64,000 nucleotides of DNA from Plotosus lineatus (GCA_024760905.1 CM045734.1:35726064-35790063), one strand, 5' to 3'; shown: positions 34,471 through 45,543, counted from the first letter of the stretch. The notes: generated from the letters alone by a model not told the origin. Program-made: numbers and translations.

Positions 34471-34872
34471 TTGACGCATTAACATTATCGCATTAACATT
34501 ATCATGAATGAAATTGAATGATGTTTACATGTCTTCTTAAATTATTCATTATTTCAAATTTATCATAAGTATATACTTCACATATCAATCCGTGGAGCTA
34601 TTCCAGACTTCGTGAGTGATGTGGTTTCATATGGACTGAGTATAATAGGCTATTATATTTGATACTGAAGGAGAACTATAACTTGTGTTTAATAGGAACT
34701 CTAAGAGATGCATAACTTGTATTATTCTTACAAAATAGATTTAAAAAAAAATCATGATCGACTTTCCTATTGAGATTTATTAATAATAATAAAAAACAAC
34801 AATAAAAACTAGGTGAGTTATTTATTGATCTTTATTATGATAACAATGAGTTCATGTGGTGTGATAACTTAC

Positions 34873-35010
34873 TGCTTTCTGTTCTGATGCAGAAACGCTC
34901 CTTAAAGCCTTTATGGAAATAGGAGCAGGTGATGACCTCTGGACTGGAGCATCCTACCTCCGCATATCTCTGGCCCTGGATGTTACAGGCATAACACTGT
35001 AGTGCATCAG
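34873..35010 (-). CDS. LU-domain (Ly6/CD59-like) protein, exon 2
   Basis: This exon encodes the first half of the LU domain: ADALQCYACNIQGQ, then GCSSPEVITC, then KERFCIRTES. The LQCYAC start and five cysteines (QC, AC, GC, TC, FC) match the family pattern. With five more in exon 3 they give the ten-cysteine set. The acceptor (TCTTTCCTTTTTAG) precedes 35010 and the donor GTAAGT follows 34873. The exon is 138 nt, begins with two bases that finish a codon from exon 1 and leaves one base for exon 3. This phase-1/phase-1 pattern is typical of Ly6 genes. The first in-frame ATG in the genomic frame lies in the intron, so it is not the start. Confidence 0.85.
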
Positions 35011-35212
35011 CTAAAAAGGAAAGATAAAAATTACCCAATTGATTTTAGTTTAGTTTTGAATACTTGCTTTGAAATTTTAATTTAGATCCCTGTTGTGATC
35101 AAATCAGATGCAAAGAAATTACAGAACATCATTCAGTAGTGAGCTAGGAACAGGACGGTTAAAATAATTCTGCAAATGTTGAGCATAGATAAAGTATTTA
35201 CTGAATAAGGTC

Positions 35213-36182
35213 TCGGGGACGTGGTGACATGCTGATTAGCAAATTTGCTCACAGCAAGAAGGGCTTGGGTTTGAGATTTGCTGTGTCTGTGTGGAGTCTG
35301 CATGTTCTCGCTGTGGTAATGTGGGTCTCATCTGGATACTCTGGTTTCCTCCCACAATCCACTTCTTCTTCTTCTTTTCCTTTCGGCTGTTCCCTTCAGG
35401 GGTCACAACAGCAAATCATCTGCCTCCATCTCACCCTATCCTCTAAATCTTCTTCTCTTACGCCAACTACCTTCATGTCCTCCTTCACCACATCCATAAA
35501 TCTTCTCTTTGGTCTTCCTCTAGGCCTTCTGCCTGATCATTCCAACCTCAGCATCCTACTACCAATATACTCACTATTATCCCTCCTCTGTACATGTCCA
35601 AACCATCTCAATCTAGCCTCTCTGACTTTGTCTCCAAAACATCTTAAATGTGCTGTCCCTCTGATGTGCTCATTCCTGATCCTATCCATCCTCGTTACTC
35701 CCAAAGAGAACCTCAACATTTTCATCTCTGCTACCTCCAGCTTTGCGTCCTGTCTTTTCCTCAGCACCACTGTTTATAAACCATACAACATCGCTGGCCT
35801 CAACACCGTCTTGTACACTTTTCCTTTCATTCTTGCCGATACCTTCCTATCACATATCACACCGGACACTTTTCTCCAACCATTCCAACCTGCCTGCACA
35901 CACTTCTTCACCTCTTTTTCACACTCTCCATTGCTCTGGACTGTTGAGCCTAAGTACTTAAAATCCTCCACCTTCTTTAACTCTGCTCTCCTCCCACAGT
36001 CCACAGATATACAAATTAGACTAGTTGGCTGTTCCAAACATAGATGAGTGCAAATGTGAATGGTGAGCTGTTCAGTGTGTACCCCATCTTTGTCCAGCGT
36101 TGGCTGATATAGGATCTAGCCTCCTTGCGACCCGAGTACGATTAAACAGTTCGGGAAATAAATAAATGAAAGAATGAATGAA
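35213..36182 (+). repeat. SINE-2 split by an RTE insertion
   Basis: Head and middle at 35213-35362 (cacagcaagaagggcttggg; tgtgtggagtctgcatgttc), tail at 36005-36182 (tagctccttgcgacc-like end, then aataaatgaaagaatg). An RTE fragment separates them. It lies within intron 1 of the LU-domain gene. Confidence 0.82.
35363..35990 (-). mobile_element. RTE LINE, 3' fragment with 14-bp target duplication
   Basis: 5'-truncated reverse copy. Direct repeats ctcccacaatccac (35349-35362) and ctcccacagtccac (35991-36004) flank it. The C-terminal coding part (RMDRIRNEHIRGTAHLRCFG) is readable, with stops and shifts. Confidence 0.94.
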
Positions 36183-36451
36183 TTCACGCATTCAGTCCTT
36201 GATCTTATGTTTCATATCACAGCTGTTGATAGATCCGGCAACCATGCACTGTCCAACAAGCAAATCATAACCCGGGGCTGAAGCTTATGTTATATTGTCC
36301 TTGTGTAATGAAGTGTGGAATCAGAATTGCATAATACATTACACATTTAGGAAAGTTTAATATCATAACCAAGATATGTAACCATGCATTATTGATTGAA
36401 CTGAACCCAAGGCACTAGTTCTATAAATAATTTAATGCAATATTAATTTAA

Positions 36452-36612
36452 TCATGGTGCCACAGTGGCGTCGAGGATAGTGTAAACATGTCGAAGGACT
36501 TGTTGTTCAAGCCCGACATACCGTTTGCATTGTGCATGTTCTCACTGCGCCTGAGTTTCTCCCCATGTTTGTAGTGAGGATTGGCCTGTCTCAAATTGTC
36601 TTATGTGACATA
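36452..36612 (+). repeat. SINE-2, 3'-truncated
   Basis: Head tggtgccacagtggcgtcga, B-box-like gttcaagcccg, then tgttctcactgcgcctgagt. Confidence 0.65.
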
Positions 36613-36656
36613 TTTTTGCACAGATTAAATCCTATCTACATGTTAAAAAGTGTGGG

Positions 36657-36999
36657 ATGGGGCAGTGGTGGTCTAGTGGTATAGGGCGCTGGATCGCTGA
36701 TTCTAAGGTTGGGGGTTCGAGTCCCACTCTCCATGGGGTTGTCACTGTCCCCCCCCAGTGCAGCTCACTGGGTTATCAAAGGACGGCCATGTCTCTCACT
36801 GTCTATGGTGAGAAGTTCATGTAAAAAAGAACCATTTCTGACTTTCGTAAAAAGTAGCTGCAAAGCCATCAGCATGTTTCTGGCCCCTGCTAAAGGGTTG
36901 TGTCAGGAAGGGCATCCGACGTAAAAACCTCTGCCAAATCAAACGTGTGAATCATTCGCTGTGGCGACCCCTGACAAAGCTAGAAAGCCGAAAGGAAAT
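36657..36999 (+). repeat. SINE-1A, full-length, 10-bp target duplication
   Basis: Head gggcagtggtggtctagtgg (box A) and box B ggttcgagtcc are intact by eye. A tail gctgtggcgacccctgac, then gccgaaaggaaa. Flanked by aaaagtgtgg at 36646-36655 and 37010-37019. In intron 1 of the LU-domain gene. Confidence 0.93.
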
Positions 37000-37019
37000 C
37001 TCTCATATGAAAAGTGTGG

Positions 37020-37385
37020 CTATGGAACACTTTTCATAAGTATATGTCTATGCAAAGGTTACCCCCATTTACTGTCTATCTATATGATTTTCCATATACA
37101 GATAAGAAAAGAATAATTGTAACAATAAACAAACAAACAAAAACAATAAACAGGCAGTTTTATCATTTATTTAATTAGAAAAGTCAATACAACAATACTC
37201 TCGATTTAGGGAATTAATGAATAACCCATAGGCACTATACAAGGTATGCAAGTATATATAACAATATATACTATTTTAACTTCACCTCTCACAAACAATT
37301 GTTATTTAAGATTATTGAGATCTGATCAGTGATCCTCACTTAGAGAATCAAGCAAAGGGCCAAAGAATTAAAATATAAAACTGAC
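37020..37385. other. Intron 1 sequence of the LU-domain gene
   Basis: AT-rich; nothing else recognised. Confidence 0.5.
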
Positions 37386-37461
37386 CTTCTTTTATAAAAA
37401 GTCGTAGCAGCACCCAGCAGCAGAGTGTGAATCCATGCAGTACAGGAAAACACAGAGACAT
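37386..37461 (-). CDS. LU-domain (Ly6/CD59-like) protein, exon 1 (signal peptide)
   Basis: ATG at 37461 opens 25 codons (MSLCFPVLHGF, then a hydrophobic core TLCCWVLLRLF) ending IKE plus one base. This reads as a secretory signal peptide with cleavage expected near the start of exon 2. The donor is AG/GTCAGT after 37386. Joining 37461-37386, 35010-34873 and 31635-31436 gives 414 nt, 137 codons plus stop, with no in-frame stop. This ATG is preferred because upstream codons run into a (GT)n tract. A 5' untranslated exon further upstream is possible. Expression and function are unknown. Confidence 0.78.
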
Positions 37462-37545
37462 GCGTGCAACTGGAATTGCTCGATGAGCATTGAGTGCTTC
37501 ACCACTTACACAGGTGAGAATAATCTGTGTGATAACAGCACTCAG

Positions 37546-37550
<5 letters not shown>

Positions 37551-37634
<84 letters not shown>
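37551..37634. repeat. (CA)n microsatellite just upstream of the LU-domain start codon
   Basis: 84 bp of pure CA (GT on the gene's strand), about 90 bp upstream of the ATG. Confidence 0.97.
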
Positions 37635-37637
<3 letters not shown>

Positions 37638-37786
37638 AAAATCATGCACAGGAGTGTTTGTGAGGCAATCAACGCCTTATCAGTTTCATCTTTACATATT
37701 TTTTTACTCATACCAAAAAGCCAGTGATAAACCTGACACTAGACTCTCGTGTTTTTAACCTTAGCCGAGTGCTTTTCAAGCTAATC

Positions 37787-39343
37787 TTCTTTCTTCTTCT
37801 TTTCCTTTCGGCTTTTCCCTTCAGGGGTCGCCACAGCGAATCATCTGCCTCCATCTCACCCTATCCTTTGCATCTTCTTCTCTTACACCAACGACCTTCA
37901 TGTCCTCCTTCACCACATCTATGAATCGTCTCTTTGGTCTTCCTCTAGGCCTTCTTCCTGGTAGTTCCAGCCTCAGCATCCTACGACCAATATACTCACT
38001 ATCCCTCCTCTGTACATGTCCAAACCATCTCAGTCTAGCCTCTCTGACTTTGTCTCCAAAATGTCTTACATGTGCTGTCCCTCTGATGTGCTCATTCCTG
38101 ATCCTATCCATCCTCGTTACTCCCAAAGAGAACCTCAACATTTTCATCTCTGCTACCTCCAGCTCTGCCTCCTGTCTTTTCCACAGGGCCACTGTTTCTA
38201 AACCATACAACATTGCTGGCCTCAACACCGTCTTGTACACTTTTCCTTTCATTCTTGCCGATACCCTCCTATCACACATCACACCGGACACTTTTCTCTA
38301 ACCATTCCAACCTGCCTGCACACGCTTCTTCACCTCTTTTCCACACTCTCCATTGCTCTGGATTGTTGAGCCTAAGTACTTAAAATCCTCCACCTTTCTT
38401 ATCTCTGCTCCCTGTAATCTCACCATTCCTCTTGGGTCCTTGTCATTCATGCACATGTATTCTGTCTTACTGAGGCTAATCTTCATTCCCCTCCTTTCCA
38501 GGGCATACCTCCACCTCTCTAGATTTTCCTGCACTTGTTCTCTGCTCTCACTACAGATCACAATGTCATCTGCAAACATCATAGTCCATGAATCTTGTCT
38601 AACCTCGTCTGTCAGCCTGTCCATCACCATAGCAAACAAGAAGGGGCTGAGAGCTGACCCTTGATGCAGTCCCACCTCCACCTTGAACTCTTCTGTCACA
38701 CCGACAGCACACCTCACCACTGTCGTACATCTCTCATATATGTCCTGCACCACTCTAACATACTTCTCTGCCACTCCAGACTTCCTCATGCAATACCACA
38801 GTTCCTCTCTCGGCACCCTGTCATATGCTTTCTCCAGATCCACAAAGGCACAATGCAGCTCCCTCTGACCTTCTCTGTACTTCTCCATTAACATCCTCAG
38901 GGCAAACACTGCATCTGTGGTGCTCTTTCTTGGCATGAAACCAAACTGTTGTTCACAAATGCTGACCTCTGCCCTTAGTCTAGCTTCCACTATTCTTTCC
39001 CATAACTTCATCGTATGGCTCATCAACTTTATCCCTCTGTAGTCGCGACAACTCTGCACGTCTCCCTTGTTCTTAAAAATGGGCACCAACACACTTCTCC
39101 ACCATTCCTCTGGCATCCTCTCACTCTCTAAGACCTTGTTAAATGTTCTTGTCAGAAAATCTACTGCTACCTCTCCTAGACACTTCCATACCTCCACCGG
39201 TATGTCATAAGGACCAACTGCCTTTCCATTCTTCATCCTCTTCAATGCCCTCCTCACTTCACCCTTACTAATCTTTGCTACTTCCTGGTCCTCAACAGTC
39301 ACCTCTTCTGCTCTTTTTTCTCTCTCATTTTCCTCATTCATCA
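37787..39343 (-). mobile_element. RTE LINE, 5'-truncated, 16-bp target duplication
   Basis: The copy spans the reverse transcriptase and 3' end. Direct repeats gcttttcaagctaatc lie at 37771-37786 and 39344-39359. The 3' terminus is followed by a (GAA)-like tail on the minus strand. Confidence 0.96.
37821..39341 (-). pseudogene. RTE reverse transcriptase, one in-frame stop
   Basis: This is the best-preserved reverse transcriptase in the window. The frame runs from the EENEREKR linker through SGKAVGP-type finger (here NGKAVGPYDIPVEVW), motif A FVDLEKAYDRV, motif B HQGSALSPFLF, catalytic FADD and the C-terminal GRPKRRF block, ending near CGDP. The only break I see is a stop at 38298-38300, where the left-edge copy has Trp in QAGWNGWRKVSG. 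The endonuclease domain is missing because of 5' truncation, so the copy could not move by itself even if the stop were read through. Confidence 0.9.
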
Positions 39344-39490
39344 GCTTTTCAAGCTAATCCAGACTGAATAGGCAAATCCGGTTTTATAGACTTACACACA
39401 AAGCAAACACACATGTAAACACACTCAGAATTTCTCTCTCATGTGGAAAGCAGAAGGCAAACACATTCAGTCCTTCAGAGCAATCAAAAT

Positions 39491-39804
39491 CTTCTTCTTT
39501 TCCTTTCAGCTTTCCCTTTTTTCAGGGGTTGCCACTGCGACACAATCACAATCACAATCTGATTCGCATGTTTGATTTGGCATAGGTTTTTACGTCGGAT
39601 GCCCTTCCTGTCACAACCCTTTAGCAATGGACAGAAACACGCTGACGGCTTTGCAGCCACTCTTTACGAAAGTCAGCAATGGTTCTTTCACATGAACCTC
39701 TCACCATAGACAGTGAGAGACATGGCCGACCTTTGATAACCCAGTTGGCTACACTGGGGGGACAGTGACAACCTTGTGGAGAGTGGGACTTGAACCCCCA
39801 ACCC
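39491..39804 (-). repeat. SINE-1A, head-truncated, with target duplication
   Basis: Direct repeats agagcaatcaaaat (39477-39490) and agagcaaatcaaaat (39805-39819) flank it. The tail (cttcttcttttcctttcagc) carries a CTT run like the RTE LINE. The box A part of the head is absent. Confidence 0.9.
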
Positions 39805-39902
39805 AGAGCAAATCAAAATATCAAGTAAAAATATCTTAGGAGAGTCATATTGATCTTTAAATATCAGACAATAAAGACTACAAAATAAAGGTGACACAGA
39901 GA

Positions 39903-40120
39903 TATTGTAGTTAGCACCACCATCTCACAGAAAGAAAGATGTGAGTTTGAGTTGGGCTTTTCTGTGTGGAGTGTGTGCTTCCCCCCCCCACCGTAAATTT
40001 CTTCTGGTTGCTTCCTCCTAGTATAACACTATGCAAATTAGCTTAATCAGCTATTCTACATAGTGCATAGGTGTGAATGTAAGTGTGATTGGTTTTTTAT
40101 CTCTGTGTGACCTGTTCAGG
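39903..40120 (+). repeat. SINE-2, 3'-truncated
   Basis: Head gtagttagcaccaccatctc, middle tctgtgtggagtgtgtgctt and ctatgcaaattagctta, tail cut where SINE-1 begins. Confidence 0.7.
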
Positions 40121-40568
40121 GTCAGCAATGGTTCTTTTACATGCCTCACACCATAGACAGTGAGAGACATGGCCGGCCTTTGATAACCCAGTTAGCTGCA
40201 CTGGGGGGGACAGTGACAACCTTGTGGGGACTTGAACCCCCAACCTTCGAATCAGCGATCCTGCGCCCTATCCACTAGACCACCACTGCCACCACTGCCT
40301 TCGTAAAGAGTAGGCTGCAAGGCCGTCAGCGTGTTTTCTTTAGCAAGGGACAGAAACATGCTGACGGCTTTGCAGCTACTCTTTACTAGAGTCAGCAATG
40401 GTTCTTTTACATGAACCTCTCACCATAGACAGTGAGAGACATGGCCAGCCTTTGATAACCCAGTTAGCTGCACTGGGGGAACAGTGACAACCTTGTGGCG
40501 AGTGGGACTCGAACCTCCAACCTTCGGATCAGCAATCCAACGCCCTTTACCACCAGTCCACCACTGCC
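40121..40568 (-). repeat. Two SINE-1 reverse copies around a short inverted segment
   Basis: A reverse SINE-1 head and body lie at 40121-40290 and another at about 40336-40568. Between them a short forward piece (40300-40340, aaagagtaggctgcaaggcc) pairs with the start of the second copy to form a hairpin. Confidence 0.8.
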
Positions 40569-40599
40569 TTCTCTAATAAAACCATGTATGCATAGTTTA

Positions 40600-40602
<3 letters not shown>

Positions 40603-40649
<47 letters not shown>
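40603..40649. repeat. (CA)n microsatellite
   Basis: About 46 bp of pure CA. Confidence 0.96.
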
Positions 40650-40652
<3 letters not shown>

Positions 40653-41099
40653 TCCCTTTCTCGCGCCTTCTTGCTATCTCTCTCTCATTCGGTTGATTAC
40701 ACCCTTGCTGCTACAAGTTACAATTAGAAAAATGATGGAATGAAATGTCAGTATGACCGAGAGAAACAGAGTAAACAAAGCATTAATTGCTTTAGCATTG
40801 ATTAGTCCATACATAAACCACCTGTCAGGAGAACAGGTATAAATGGTTGTATAACATCACACACAAAAATCTATACAGTATTTAATTAATCAGAGGAAAT
40901 TATTTATCAGCAATAATTCTCTTAAAAACCGAATTGTATTTTTCTATGAATGGTGTTGTTAACTGTTTGGCAGCATCCATAAAATGGCAGTTTAAAAGTA
41001 TAATGAATGTATGATGCAGTACAGTGGATGGTCATTCCAGATACTCATCTTTCAATGAATGTTCCCTACCATGTATTCTACAAAAGGAAAGAGAAGGGG
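40650..41099. other. Unannotated sequence
   Basis: Nothing recognised. Confidence 0.5.
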
Positions 41100-41340
41100 A
41101 CCGGCAGTAAGGTGCTGGAGTAATCATTCATCCAATGCTTGATCCTATTCAAGCCCCACTATCAATGGATTATTACTGCTGTCCTCCAGTGAAGCTAACT
41201 GAGTTATCAAAGGCCAGCTTTGTCTTTCATTGTCTGTGGTGAGAGGCATGTAAAAGAAACATTGCTGACTTTTGTAAAGAGTATGCTGCAGAGCTGTCAG
41301 CATGTTGAAGGCCTGGTGTGCTGTCTAGGGTGTACTCTTG
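41100..41340 (+). repeat. SINE-1B, diverged and tail-truncated
   Basis: Head gcagtaaggtgctggag, B-box-like attcaagcccc, body cagtgaagctaactgagtta, start of B tail aaggcctggtgtgctgtcta. Confidence 0.7.
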
Positions 41341-41499
41341 AAAGTAAAGTTTTCTTGCCACCACTCTTTGTCCATCATGGGCAGTGGTGTGGGGACCTGA
41401 CCCAATGGGCATTGAACCCAATGGGCATTTTTTCCAATTGCTTCATTGGGTACATTCACAGTTGAAATGGCTGACATGTCTGGCAATATTCATTCAAGT

Positions 41500-41705
41500 G
41501 ACAAATCACTTTATGATTCAAGGGTACACCCAGAACAGCTCTCAGGTTTATTGCAGGGCCAACAGAGGCACACAACCACTTACACCCCTGCAGACAATGG
41601 AGAAAATCCAATTAGCCTAATGTGTATGTCTTTCAACTGTAGGAGGAAACCAAAGCACCCTGAGAATGCCCATGTATGCACCAGGAAAACTTTTATACAG
41701 AAAGT
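41500..41705 (-). repeat. SINE-2, reverse, partial
   Basis: Blocks gggtacacccagaacagctc, attgcagggccaacagaggc, ccaattagcctaatgtgtat and ctgtaggaggaaacca. It ends at the Tc1 element. Confidence 0.7.
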
Positions 41706-41706
41706 A

Positions 41707-43198
41707 TAATCAAAAAATTAACATATTATGATGAAGTTCATTATTTTCTGTAATGTACTGATAAAAATTTAAACTTCCATTTATTTTAGATTCATTGCAC
41801 AGCAACTGAAATATTTCAGGTCTTTTATTGTTTTAATACTGATGATTTTGGCATACAGCTCATGAAAACCCAAAATTCCTATCTCAAAAAATTAGCATAT
41901 CATGAAAAGGTACTGTAAACGAGCTATTAACCTAATCATCTGAATCAACCAATTAACTCTAAACACCTGCAAAAGATTCCTGAGGCTTTTAAAAACTCCC
42001 AGCCTGGTTCATTACTCAAAACCGCAATCATGGGTACAACTACCAACCAGACTGCTGTCCAGAAGGTCATCATGGACAACCTCAAGCAAGAGGGTAAGAC
42101 ACAGAAAGAAATCTCTGAGTGAATAGGCTGTTCCCAGAGTGCTGTATCAAGGGACCTCAGTGGGACGTCTGTGGGAAGGTAAAAGTGAAAGAAGGGCCAA
42201 TTCCAGACCTTGGGGGAACCTGTGGAAGCAGTGGACTGAGTCTGGAGTCGAAACATCCAGAGCCACCGTGCACAGGCGTGTGCAGGAAATAGGCTACAGG
42301 TGCCGCATTCCCCAAGACAAGCCACATTTGAGCCAGAAACAGCGGCAGAAGAAAGTACTTTTTTCGGCCGAAAGCAAATTTTTCATGTCATTCGGAAATC
42401 AAGGTGCCAGAGTCTGGAGGAAGACTGGGGAGAAGGAAATGCCAAAATGCCTGAAGTCCAGTGTCAAGTACCCACAGTCAGTGATGGTCTGGGGTGCCAT
42501 GTCAGCTGCTGGTGTTGGTCCACTGTGTTTTATCAAGGGCAGGGTCAATGCAGCTAGCTATCAGGAGATTTTGGAGCACTTCATGCTTCCATCTGCTGAA
42601 AAGCTTTATGGAGATGAAGATTTTCATTTTTCAGCACGACCTGGCACCTGCTCACAGTGCCAAAACCACTGCTAAATGGTTTACTGACCATGGTATTACT
42701 GTGCTCAACTGGCCTGCCAACTCTCCTGACCTGAACCCCATAGAGAATCTGTGGGATATTGTGAGGAGAAAGTTAAGAGACACCAGACCCAACACTGTGG
42801 ATGAGCTTAAGGCCGCTATCGAAGCATCCTGGGCCTCCATAACACCTCAGCAGTGCCACAGGCTGATTGCCTCCATGCCACGCCGTATTGAAACAGTCAT
42901 TTCTGCAAAAGGATTCCCGACCAAGTATTGAGTGCATAACTGAACATAATTATTTGAAGGTTGACTTTTTTGTATTAAAAACACTTTTTCAAATTGATCG
43001 GATGAAATATGCTAATTTTTTGAGATAGGAATTTTGGGTTTTCATGAGCTGTATGCCAAAATCATCAGTATTAAAACAATAAAAGACCTGAAATATTTCA
43101 GTTGGTGTGCAATGAATCTAAAATATATGAAAATTTAATTTTTATCAGTACATTACAGAAAATAATGAACTATATCACAATATGCTAATTTTTTGAGA
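41707..43198 (+). mobile_element. Tc1-like DNA transposon with IR/DR-type ends
   Basis: Inverted repeats of about 195 bp lie at 41707-41905 and 43005-43198 (shared blocks include cattattttctgtaatgtac and tcatgagctgtatgcc). Each repeat holds two short direct repeats of the type tcaaaaaattagcatat, one at the outer end and one at the inner end. This is the IR/DR layout of many fish Tc1 elements. A broken transposase lies between. Left flank TA at 41705-41706. Confidence 0.9.
42030..42931 (+). pseudogene. Tc1-like transposase, multiply broken
   Basis: Coding runs from ATG 42030 (MGTTTNQTAVQKVIMDNLKQ) to TGA 42931. It has an N-terminal helix-turn-helix (KTQKEISE, then IGCSQSAVSRDL), an in-frame stop at 42118-42120, shifts around 42170, a loss of about 16 codons before VLFSAESKF and another shift near 42610. 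The DDE catalytic set is damaged: the first Asp, normally in FSDESKF, is Ala here. The second Asp (QHDLAPAHS) and the Glu (NPIENLW) remain. The end reads RRIETVISAKG, then FPTKY. It is clearly inactive. The inverted repeats could still be acted on by a related transposase elsewhere in the genome, which is inference. Confidence 0.9.
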
Positions 43199-43208
43199 AG
43201 GACAAGCA

Positions 43209-43696
43209 CAGGGATCCCTCGCTACTTCGTACTTCAATTCATGCGGCTTCAGTGCATCAGGTTTTTTTTTTTTTTTTAATATTCATCGAATTAAAAAATA
43301 AGGAAATTAATATGGGAAAAAGTTAAGAAAAATTCCACAAAAACAAGGCCAATTATGCAAAAAACCCCACTAAACAAACACAAAACAAAAAAAAAAACCC
43401 AAATTCGCCAATGAAAACTAGTTACATTGTTGTGAGGTATCTAAGTGTGCACATGCACATGCACCTGCGCATGCGTCTGTATGTGTATATATTTATTTTA
43501 TTTACATCTTGTGCATTATTTTTGAATGTTTAATTGTTATTTTAAGCATATATAGAATTGAATATGTATTTATTGAAATTATATACACATATACATGTAA
43601 ATATATGTCAGTCAGGGGGGTGATCCTACTTTGCGGATTTGGACGGTTGCGTTGGAATCTTGGTCCCAATTAACTGTGGAAAGTGAGGGATTCCTG
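43209..43696 (+). mobile_element. Tigger-D non-autonomous transposon
   Basis: Ends cagggatccctcgctacttc and aagtgagggattcctg, TA at 43697-43698. The left neighbour is the end of the Tc1 element. Confidence 0.88.
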
Positions 43697-43698
43697 TA

Positions 43699-44243
43699 TT
43701 AGCATTATTTTATTTATTTGTATAAATTGGAAACTTATGTTAGTGTTACTTCAGTTCAACAATTAACATTTTCGACTTAGCTATGTCTGAAATTTGGTTT
43801 TCTTTAGGTTTGAAATGAGACTCCACTTATTGTCTTCGCTTCTTTACTCACCAGTCATCATTGGGTCTGCACATTTAAAACTAGCAGGTTTGGAAACATT
43901 TGATGTTGAATGTATTACAAAAGTACTAGTTGGTCACCCAATTTTTTTCCATCACTGCATGGCTAATACAGGAAATGAGCTGAAGTCTGCTGCTCTGCTT
44001 CTGATGGCTAACGCAGTGGGAGCTTACATATCATCTGCATGAGTTCAAATCCTGCAGCATAACTCAATACTTGGATAAATTGAACTTAAATATGTACAGT
44101 ATGTATTTAAAATCCCCATTCTTTTCGCAAAATAAAATTATATTATTTGTATTTGAAAGTGTTAATGAAACTTGACTCATATTTTGCATCAAAATATTCA
44201 TATTTAGTATTCTTTTAGTTTATAATATTGGGTAATACTTTTC
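43699..44243. other. Unannotated sequence with a possible SINE head
   Basis: A tRNA-like stretch (ggctaacgcagtgggagctt, then gagttcaaatcc) at about 44005-44055 may be a decayed SINE-2 head. The 82-codon ORF here has no recognisable domain. Confidence 0.4.
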
Positions 44244-44259
44244 GTGAGATGTTTAAATG

Positions 44260-44426
44260 ATGAGATGAGAGATTTCCTTTGGGATTTTTTTCCGTTATCA
44301 GGGGTTGCCACAGCAAATGATTTGCATGTTTGATTTGGCATAGGTTTTTTTTTTTTTACGTTGGATGCCCTTCCTGACACAACCCTTTCGCAAGGGGCAG
44401 AAACCCACTGACGGCTTTGCAGCCTG
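44260..44426 (-). repeat. SINE-1A, strongly 5'-truncated, 16-bp target duplication
   Basis: Only the tail and lower body are present, between gtgagatgtttaaatg (44244-44259) and gtgagatgtctaaatg (44427-44442). Confidence 0.9.
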
Positions 44427-44442
44427 GTGAGATGTCTAAATG

Positions 44443-45123
44443 GTGACATTATAAAAATGTTAAACAATAATTGTAGCCTTTAAGCTTTGCTTATTCAGTA
44501 ATTTGCATACACGTGTTGAAAGCAGCATAAAAAACTGATCCAGCACAAGGTGAAGGATGTGTAGGCGACCACTTTTCATTGATTAGTAATTCTTAAGCAT
44601 GTATTATTACAATTATAAATAGTTCCAGTTAAGTTTTTGAGTTAGTTTAAACAGATTAGGATAAACCAGTTACTATTTTGCATAATGTTCTAGCTATCTA
44701 TTGTATTTAACTTTAGTGGTAACCCTCAATTAATGTTAATTTACTACTTTCAGCTTATTTGAACTAGGTAGAGAATCAGAAAAACAGAATAGAGATTTAA
44801 AAAAGGAAATTAGTGACACATGCCCGAGTAACCATTATTTGAAGGGAATAATCTTTTAACCATCCCAGTGACTTTATTTTATTTATTCATTTACTGATGT
44901 GTCTGGCACAAATACATCTCTATTCCCCAAAATAACATAATTTTCCAGTGACTGAGAAACTGGTCAGAATTGCGAGAAGAAGAAATAACGCGACAGACAT
45001 GGACATTTTTTTTAGAAAAAGTAATTCTCGAATTAGCTGGAGCAGTTTTTATTTGAAAAATAGACAAAATCCCAGTGGCCAGATGTGCCAGTCCCAGAGA
45101 GACTTTAAGAGCAGCTGTAATGG
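44443..45123. other. Unannotated AT-rich sequence
   Basis: Nothing recognised. Confidence 0.5.
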
Positions 45124-45458
45124 CAGGGCAGTGGTGGCCTAGTGGTATAGGACACTGGATCACTGATCCTAAGGTTGGGGGTTTGAGTCCCACTCTCCAC
45201 GGGGTTGTCACTGTCACTCCAGTGCAGCTAACTGGGTTATCAAAGACAGGCCATGTCTCTCACTGTCTATGGCGAGAGGTTCATGTAAAAGAGCCATTGC
45301 TGACTTTCAACAAGAGTAGCTGCAAAGCCGTCAGTGTGTTTATACCCTGCGGTAGCCTGGTGAGCCGTCCAGGGTGTACTTTGCCCATGCTCGGAGTCGG
45401 CTGGGATGGGTGCCAGCCTCCCCACGACCCTAATTAGGATTAAGCAGTTACAGAAACA
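45124..45458 (+). repeat. SINE-1B, full-length copy
   Basis: Head gggcagtggtggcctagtgg, B-box ggtttgagtcc, body, then B tail ggtgagccgtccagggtgta and ccctaattaggattaagc. Confidence 0.9.
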
Positions 45459-45543
45459 TAGCTGTCAACCCCTAAGATTAATAAAGAGTGAGAAGCAGGG
45501 GTCCAGGAGGCGCAGCCCCCGGTCAGGTCCAGGGTGACAAGCA

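Noticed and set aside
36657..36730. A functional tRNA gene
   Set aside because: Box A and box B look intact, but the sequence cannot fold into a full cloverleaf by eye and is the head of a dispersed SINE with a target duplication. Resemblance to the 5' half of tRNA-Glu is noted as the probable origin.
31436..37461. Three-finger toxin
   Set aside because: The LU fold is shared with three-finger toxins, but the C-terminal hydrophobic GPI-type tail and ten-cysteine Ly6 pattern point to a cell-surface protein.
43794..44042. 82-codon ORF with a possible signal-like start
   Set aside because: No domain, no splice sites in agreement, and its 3' part overlaps a decayed SINE head.
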